A stretch of DNA of 64,000 nucleotides. Origin: Zopfochytrium polystomum (Eukaryota; Chytridiomycota; Chytridiomycetes; Chytridiales; Chytridiaceae). How positions within the stretch are numbered: the stretch's first letter is position 1; the number at the start of each line of letters is the position of its first letter. This document shows, one piece after another, positions 57,201 through 64,000 of the stretch. Location of the stretch: the NCBI GenBank assembly GCA_025765615.1, contig JAIVFJ010000026.1, forward strand, positions 124,001-188,000, written 5' to 3'. The notes under the pieces were generated by a model that was not told where the DNA came from, made no database searches, and was given only the letters and a program-made list of their open reading frames with translations. A program made the position numbers and the translations under genes.

Positions 57201-60200
57201 CGAATCCGTCGTAGTGACGCAGAACTTCTTCTTCCTCCAGGTAAACTTGATCGAATTCGACCGAGTAAATTTCGATCGGGTGGCTGGTGGGATTGATAAT
57301 AGAGAACCGTGCCTCTGTTCCCTCGGCGCACGGCAAAATTGGACCTAGGGAAAGACTCTCGGGTTCGAATGTGAGCACAGGTTTGAACCCACGGCCGAAA
57401 ATGTGCAAAGGAACGGGTGTGCTGTTCATCGTAATTTTGATTGGAATCACTGTATCGTAGTCCTTCTCTTCTGTGGGGGAGAACCGCGCGAGAAGTATAC
57501 TCTTCTCCCCGGGTTGAAGTACTCCGCTGGGTGGAACCAAATCAAACTCCTTTACTGCCGTGGCGTTTGCTTTCTTCTTGAGCGGTCCACGGAAATTTCT
57601 CTCTTGAGAGCTGTCGGGAGGAATGGACGACCACTCGCATGGAACAGTGTTCTTGTTTTGAATATGAATAGCAACGGTTTGTCGCATGCCACAAACAACT
57701 TCCCCGAAGTTAATCTCGTTCGTTGATAAGAGGAGCTCAGGGAGCGTTACTTCTGCCATAAGTGTCAGAACAATTATTGGTCCCCTTGGATTGAAATAGG
57801 CAAATCCATTCTAACAACACCAGCGCTCTGATTTCTCGCCTGGAAGGCCACTTGGAATTCAACGCTTTCGTGATGCGGATGGCCTGGTAGTGACTTCACT
57901 CGATCAGGTTCAATGCTAAATCCAGTGCCAAGCAGGATAGATTTGTCCATTTGAAAATTGATTGGCTGCCGGCTCTTATTCGTAAGTTTGAACATCTTCT
58001 TGCGATTCGTGTTGCGAATCACGTTTCCAAAATTACAAATGTAGTTGGCTAGCACTACTTGCGAGCTCTCTACTATGCTGTTGTGGCTTCTTTTGTCTTT
58101 TCCCTGTCGCTGAAGCATTTTATGAATCAAAATAGTGGAGCCGCAGGCCTTTGTTTTCGGCATCGACAGCAGTTTCACTTTGCAATCTTCCGCCAGCGTC
58201 TTCAAAAAGGCATTTGTTTTGTGAGTCAGAAGGATTCGCTCCGCCTCCAAATCGACCTCTTCATCCGATAGACCTTCCTTAAGGGCCACCTGCTTCACAT
58301 CAGCAACAATCCTGCTGTAATCCGAGTCTATTGCGCGTTGCGTTCCAAGGTTGACGTAAGGGAATGTGCCAGTACCTCTAACATGCACCTCAATTGGCTC
58401 GAATAGGGCGATTTGAAAGTAAAAGCAGTCGTTCACAACCTCCGGCACGCAAGCGCAAAAGCGAACGGTGATTTTCTGCTTCCCGTGAGGTGCTATTGTC
58501 CCAGATGACGGATTGACGGCAATCTTTTGCGAGAGAACGCTGTTGGGAAAAATGATGGTGTTGAAGTCGAAGACGACGAGGCCAGTGTTGGTGAGTATAA
58601 TTTCCTGCTCCAAAATGTCTTGGTAAGGCTGTTGTCCAAAGTCAAGAGACGTTCGATCAAATGCGTACTCGATAGTAGACGCTTCTCCGCGGAGGCAAAT
58701 CTCGTATTTCGGGCCTCCTACGACGTCGCACATTGCTGTGACACCGTAAGAGCTGAAAGCGTGCCCAAAAAAGGATATCTCCACAGGCTCCGATTCACCC
58801 GGCTGAAGAGTGCTCCGCAACGGAAGAATGTCAAAGACTTGCGAAATGGGAATGTCTGCGTGTTTTCCGACGCATTTGACAGTCCCCTCAAGGTATGACC
58901 AAGAGTATTCGACTGGAAGAGAGCTGCTGTTGGTAACAGTGAGTATTCTTCGATGTTCAGTGTCGTTTGGAATGCATCCAAAGTTCATTGTGTTTGTGCT
59001 GAAGGCAAGGTTCGGAAAGGTTATCTCGCTGTAAAGTTCGACGAAGTCCTTTTGCGGGTGCTCCGAATAAGATATCCAAAGCTTCGCATGCTCTTTGCAC
59101 GACACCCTGTTCGTGTTAAATTTTGGATCATAGCGGACAGTCACGACCACAGACTCTCCTTGGTTGAGTCTGTGATCTATTTCGTTGGGCTCGGCCGTGT
59201 AGGGAGTCGGACAACGAAGTGATAGGTGTAATGGCAGGGTTGAGGTGTTCCGCAAAGTCATGTCCTGGGAAATGAGCTCAAAATCGTCGTCCCGAGTATG
59301 AGCAGATATGAATCTCAGTGATGAAGGAGAGATATCCAGCAAGGGATTTATAAAGTTGGCCAAGACGGTAGTTTCAATAATGATTTTGCGAGATGGATCT
59401 TTGTCGATCGTGCTCTGGCAAACCAACGTTTCTTTGCACCGCATCGCTTTTGACGAATATCCTTTGATTACAATCACTTGTGAACCATTTGGCTTCAACG
59501 TAAACCGAGTCGGAATAACTTCAAAAGTCTGATTGAGCAGGGCGTTCGCGTCTTTTCGAGCAAATCGGTCCTCATCGACCAACCAGTGGAGAGTCTGCAC
59601 GCGCTGACCTCGGTTCACCAAAGTGAACTCTCGAGAGCACTCGCGATTGCTAAAAACGTCTTGAAAATCTACGTTTTTGAGGCCTTCGTCAAAAGTTATG
59701 GTCGTTCCCTGCCCGCGAGCGACAAGTTGCACTTCGTGTATTCCGTCGGACTGAATTCCCACCTGGTTCAGATTCAGTTAGCACAACTCACTTGCAGAGT
59801 ACGTCTTACCTTCAGAATCTCAGTGAACTTCAGGCTATCGTCCAGGCAAGCAGTTACTGTAATTTCGACTGAAGCTCCAGGTGCGATGGTACCCATAGTG
59901 GGTTCGACTTTAAAAGGCGACGGTTCACTGACCATTGCGCAGGTGAAATGAGCCGAGATCGGTGAACTATTCATTAACGTCAACGATGCGGCGGTTTCTT
60001 TCAAAACTGGTATTTTCCCCCAATTTATCTCGGTGGATGAGAAAATCACGTTTGGGCCAATGCCATTCGCAGAAATGTCGACTCCCAAGGGCTGATCGTC
60101 AACGCCATGAATCTTCACAAAGACTGGGAAATTTATCTGGCCAAGTCGCTTTATCTGGACATCAAGCGGTATGAAAGCAGTTGAGTGTGGAGGAATCACC

Positions 60201-62881
60201 CCCACCCCTTGCAAAGAGGAGTAACTGTAGACGCCTTTCGCATTTTCATCCTGGCTGAGCAGTTCGAATCGCGCGTAGAATGCAGTTTGGTTTGATATTT
60301 CGATCTCTTGAAGATAAGGATGCGAAAGAAACGTGTCTCCATAATCCAGGTTAGGAGTCACGAGCGAGATCTGAATTCGATGCCGATTGAGTAATTTTAT
60401 GCCATATTTCCCAACAGAATAATAAGAATATACGGCAGCTTACCTCAGGTACCACGCTTTGGGCAAGAATCGGAAGCTTTTTCAACTGCTCTCCCACGCC
60501 TTTCACATCTACCCAGAGGTACTCATCGTACGATCGTATGCTCTTTGGTGTGAACGCGACAGATATTTGAACAGACTCCAGCGGCGCTATTCTGCCCGCA
60601 GACGGCGTTACTTGGAACTCGTTCTCTTCGCCGTCCTCTCCGCAAGACATTGCGAGACTGAATTCCATTGGAATGTGCGAACTGTTGACCAATTCAACGC
60701 TCTGTGTATCCAAAAATCCGTACGAAAGTTGACCAAAGTTCAGTTCCGAGGCTCCGAAGTGGAAATTAGGTCCCACGACGGACCCGTAGAATAGGGTGCA
60801 AAGCTTATCTGGGGCACCCTTTCGCAGGTTTTAATACAAAGCCGATGTGTTCTCGTATTTACCTCCAATTCCCAGCGAAACTCTTCGTGGAATGATCCAA
60901 GAACCTCCGAAACGAATTTTACGTGAATCACTTGCTGTTGACCAGTTTTTAGCCGTCCCTTCTCCGGGAAAATGGAAAACTTGGGCCCAAAGAGAGTCCC
61001 TGGCCGGATGAGGGAGTACCCAAATTCAATTTCACCACGGTTTTCCAGTAGAAGCTAAAATGGCAAAGGATTCAGTGGAGTTGTGAAATACGCTCACGAA
61101 CCTCAAACTCCTGATGGGTGTTGACGAAAATTTGCTCGAGGTTGAACGAATCCTGGAGAAAGCGGGCCTTTGGGCCGATACCCTCCCCCTAGTGCATTGA
61201 CTATCAGCAAGCTGACGGTTACCATGACAACTTAACCTTTAACAAAAACGGAAGCCTGTGTTGACGTCCGGAGACTTCACAGTACATAGAGCTTGCACAA
61301 GCGCCCGCCTGCTTTGGAGCGAAAATTAATCGGATATCGACGTGCGAGTTTGGCCATATGACACCACTGATTGGTTGAACAGAAAACACGGAGTCCTGGG
61401 CCAAGAGTGGGTCGTGATCGATTTCACGGCAATGGTTCTGGCCAATTCCCTTGTAAGTATAGCTTACAAATATCAAAGAAAGTTCTTTCGAACCTTGAAT
61501 CGCTGCAGCAGGGGTGCGAGGTCGCAAAGGTCCAGCGTTTTATCCTTTATCTTGGTGAAATGTTAGCTAACGCGAATTTCTTGGATAATCGAAGTACCAT
61601 TCTCTCGTGGAACAAAGCAGCTTCTCGTTGCTCTTCTTCGTAAACGATTTCCTTTCGTTGCTTTTTGAACGCTGCATCCTCCGCCGGTGTTTCAAAACGT
61701 TTCCACTCATAACGCGCCTTACGGAAATGTTAGCAGGCACGCGAATTCAATAGATTGCTCCACTGCAATGAAGACCCACCATAATATCACTTCGGTTGAA
61801 TATCCGAATCGACTTGGACGAAGACAGTGAAATGTAGGTGCTGTCCATCTTGAGGCTCGACTTCTCCAGGCGGATATTCGCATTTTCTGCGTTAGCTCGC
61901 AGCGTCACTCGCACAGCCTCGCCCGTGTCGTACGTTACAGTCATATCACCCTGAAAGCTACCTGCAGTCTTTAAAAACGATGCGTGGAAATGAAAGGCGA
62001 TATCCAACGTGAGACATTCATGCTCGGCTATCGGCATTTCTCACCTCAGGTTTGAAGTTTATATCGATTTGCATGTTATCGTTCACTTCCAGACAGCCGC
62101 TCTTGGGCTCGGCCTCAAACGGCTCGTGAATCGAAATCTGAAATTTTGCTGCGCGATCGCCAATGTTTCTGACGTAAAGCGTGCGGGTGTTGGTGAACCG
62201 AACCGGGCATTCCCCGAACGCGATTTCGTCGGGAAAGTCAAGCGCGCCTATGAACTCAATCGGTCAGTAGCTACGAATCGAGGAGCGCATGTTTTGCGCA
62301 GCATTACCGCGCGCCCCGATTGCCCGAATAGGCAAGAGAAATTTTTCTCTCTCCGTGATGCAAACCAGGTTGTACACATAGTCGACCTTTTCCTCTGGGT
62401 TGAATGTTAGCATGAACTGAACTTCCATGCCTGGGGCCACTTTGCCCGACTGCAGCGAGTCCGATTTTACGCCGCTGACTTTAAAGTTTGGGTGGCTGAT
62501 CGGCTCAAGCTTCAGCCTTCGCGTGAACTGTGTTCCGGGGGTGCAAGGTGAATGTTCCCCAGTCAGTGAAGCAATCGTTCGAGTGACAGCCAGACGTCCC
62601 ACCTTGTCATTGTTCCTGAAGGATATAACAACCTCGTAAGTATTGAACGGTTCGTACGACTGCAAGATGATCTCGGGTGGAAGCGGTTCAAACAACGGTC
62701 TGTCCACGGAGACGTCCGCAACTTTGGTCGCAGAGTCGGCATCTCCAACTAGTTCAATGATGCGCGGGCGATGGACGGATCGGGCGGCTTGAATCAAGCG
62801 TTCTTCTATAGAGAGAGATCGTTCGGCGATGTGGTGCGAAGGTCGGGGTAGCTGCTGCGACGGCTGCTGCGTCGGATTCAG
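48240..62881 (-). CDS. HYDIN: HYDIN, giant axonemal central-pair protein
   Basis: A C2 central-pair projection protein required for ciliary/flagellar bending. The gene fills 14.6 kb with many short introns and encodes roughly 4,300-4,600 residues (human 5,121). Co-linearity with animal HYDIN is clear from end to end. The N-terminal region has PPEIILQSYEPFNTYEVVIS, FRNNDKVGRLAV and VCITEREKFLLPI, then TYISLSSSKSIRIFNRSDI. Serial ASH/MSP-type Ig-like repeats follow (for example FGACIPNDTEHR-like elements near 58960). An adenylate-kinase-like domain sits at about 56,990-56,430 with P-loop GPPYAGRTT and is followed by a charged linker. Late motifs are RWIIPPKENKDLMIKF, LPVAWRLAQVELLGDEF and KWVMNESKSVAPRKVIE. 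The last exon reads EPKGQRVGKLTVTNKGG and ends WIYYLRQS. The start is set at the first ATG (62881); the frame is open to 62980 without an ATG, so a small upstream exon is possible. Confidence 0.95.
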
Positions 62882-62981
62882 CATGGCAAGCCGCTCGTTG
62901 TTCTTGGCAGCCTCGACCAAATGAGACAATTCCTGCCCCGGATTAAAACCGCGGAGACTTTCTGGCTGCCTCGAAGACACA

Positions 62982-63275
62982 GGTCAACCTTCCCACAGAT
63001 CGCTCTCGTTCCCGGGATGCTTGCCTCGCCCTAGACACTTTCCCGGAGACAACACAACGAATGCGGGGAAAAATGAGTGGCGGGGGTTGTGCTTTTCTGA
63101 GTTAGAGCGACCTGGCGAACGTGGACAGTATATTCAACTAGCCGCTTGCTGTTCAGATCTTTGATTTCACACTAGCATGATGTAGCACCCTTTGGGCCCA
63201 GGGCAGGCATAGTCACGCATCGAACACTTCCAAAAATCTCAACGTTGATTTAAATAAATTCATCACCAGAGGCCA
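62982..63275. other. HYDIN promoter region and BTB gene 3' side
   Basis: Just under 300 bases between the open frame at the HYDIN 5' end and the stop of the BTB-type gene, both on the minus strand. No TATA box is obvious. Confidence 0.4.
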
Positions 63276-64000
63276 TTAAATAACCATACCACCAACAATA
63301 TCCTCAGTCCCATCCAGCGGGTCGTCCCACACTTCCTCTCCCTCGGAAGGAGTCGTCAACGTCTGCCTGTCAGCAGACAAAAACAAGGGCTCGCTCGAGC
63401 CGTTCGAGCGACTTGGCGACCGAACTTTCGTCAAGGAATTTGTTGGTTTGGCCACTAGGTCGTGCTCGCAAACATCGTGAGATTTTGTGAGCATACGATC
63501 CGTCAAAGGCGGAGACGTCATGATAGACAACGAGGCGTTGCTTAAAGTCCGGTCCAACGCAGTCTCCATGAAGAGTGTGTCATTCACATCATGAGAGTCG
63601 TCGCCATGATCCGTGATTTCGGTAAGGTCAGGCGATACGGCACTTGGCGTAACGCCATTCTCAAGATCACAGGCCTCCGCTTTGACAAAGCCCTTGATGG
63701 CGACTTCCTCCAAAAACTCGCTAATTAAACCGGAAAAGTCGGAATACTCGTGCGCCCGAGAGATAACGCGTGCAAAGTCTGGTGTTTGACGGATCTGGTT
63801 GAACTCGCGCACAAAGTATGAGAAGGATAGTTTCTTTAAGGTTTCGTACTGGTAAGCAAAATCAAAGAGGAACTCTGTGATGTTGTTCGGGGTCATTTGT
63901 CGTACAAGGAGCGATTCGGAATGTCTGACGAGATCTTGAATATCATATTTGTCTGCAACTACGTAAAGAAGGCCCGTCTCATGCATGGAGCCTGGTGGGT
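63276..64000 (-). CDS. BTB/POZ-type protein, 3' part (cut by window edge)
   Basis: Only the C-terminal 241 or so residues are present; the frame is open through the right edge, so the N terminus lies outside the window. The segment LLYVVADKYDIQDLVRHSES is the typical last part of a BTB fold (AADKYxLxxL pattern), followed by a BACK-like helical stretch (NNITEFLFDFAYQYETLKKL, SYFVREFNQI). After it comes an acidic, Ser-rich tail with no domain. BTB proteins often act as cullin-3 adaptors; the partner domain here is not visible. The stop is at 63278-63276. Confidence 0.7.
   Translation of the reverse strand, partial: PPGSMHETGLLYVVADKYDIQDLVRHSESLLVRQMTPNNITEFLFDFAYQYETLKKLSFSYFVREFNQIRQTPDFARVISRAHEYSDFSGLISEFLEEVAIKGFVKAEACDLENGVTPSAVSPDLTEITDHGDDSHDVNDTLFMETALDRTLSNASLSIMTSPPLTDRMLTKSHDVCEHDLVAKPTNSLTKVRSPSRSNGSSEPLFLSADRQTLTTPSEGEEVWDDPLDGTEDIVGGMVI

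Noticed and set aside
1..64000. CRISPR arrays, tRNA and rRNA genes, bacterial operons
   Set aside because: No regularly spaced repeats and no rRNA stretches seen; no tRNA cloverleaf noticed by eye, though a covariance search could still find one. Spliceosomal introns exclude a bacterial source.

Overview
The window reads as nuclear DNA of a zoosporic (flagellated) fungus, most likely a chytrid. It has short GT-AG introns (about 41-175 nt, mostly 45-75), a compact gene-dense layout, fungal metabolic genes (aspartokinase, cytochrome P450, sugar porter, CBM21-GH15 glucoamylase) and several genes found only in organisms with motile cilia (HYDIN, a CFAP97 domain, TBC1D31). Blastocladiomycota or another zoosporic lineage cannot be excluded. 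All exon structures were inferred by hand from splice sites, reading phase and family conservation.

0.7-6.7 kb: a sugar porter with a very long disordered tail (+), then a microsomal P450 (-). 7.6-15.5 kb: an open reading path joining a CFAP97 axonemal domain to a DUF4062-like/NACHT/WD-repeat module; it may be one fused protein of about 2,489 residues. 16.0-16.6 kb: ribosomal protein eS27 (-). 17.7-19.5 kb: a divergent pair, a mitochondrial-type rhodanese (-) and an acyl-protein thioesterase-like hydrolase (+), with 109 bp between their start codons. 19.8-25.3 kb: three + strand genes, aspartokinase, an F-box protein and a HEN1 small-RNA 2'-O-methyltransferase.

25.8-28.6 kb: a large imperfect inverted duplication. 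Each arm carries a TATA box firing outward and a 25-codon reading frame with matching start and stop. 29.2-33.5 kb: a 19-exon TBC1D31 orthologue. 34.1-34.8 kb: a decayed LINE reverse transcriptase. 36.0-39.8 kb: a many-exon coiled-coil protein. 39.8-44.5 kb: an AT-richer gene-poor island with a decayed Ty1/copia-like remnant and degenerate repeats. 44.5-46.4 kb: a secreted glucoamylase (-). 48.2-62.9 kb: a complete HYDIN gene (-) with ASH/MSP-type repeats and an embedded adenylate-kinase-like domain. 63.3-64.0 kb: the 3' part of a BTB-type protein (-), cut by the window edge.

Functionally the window mixes housekeeping and secretion genes with cilium genes (HYDIN of the central pair, CFAP97, TBC1D31 of centriolar satellites/ciliary base, possibly the coiled-coil gene). 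The cilium genes fill well over a third of the sequence, which is the strongest clue to the organism's lifestyle.
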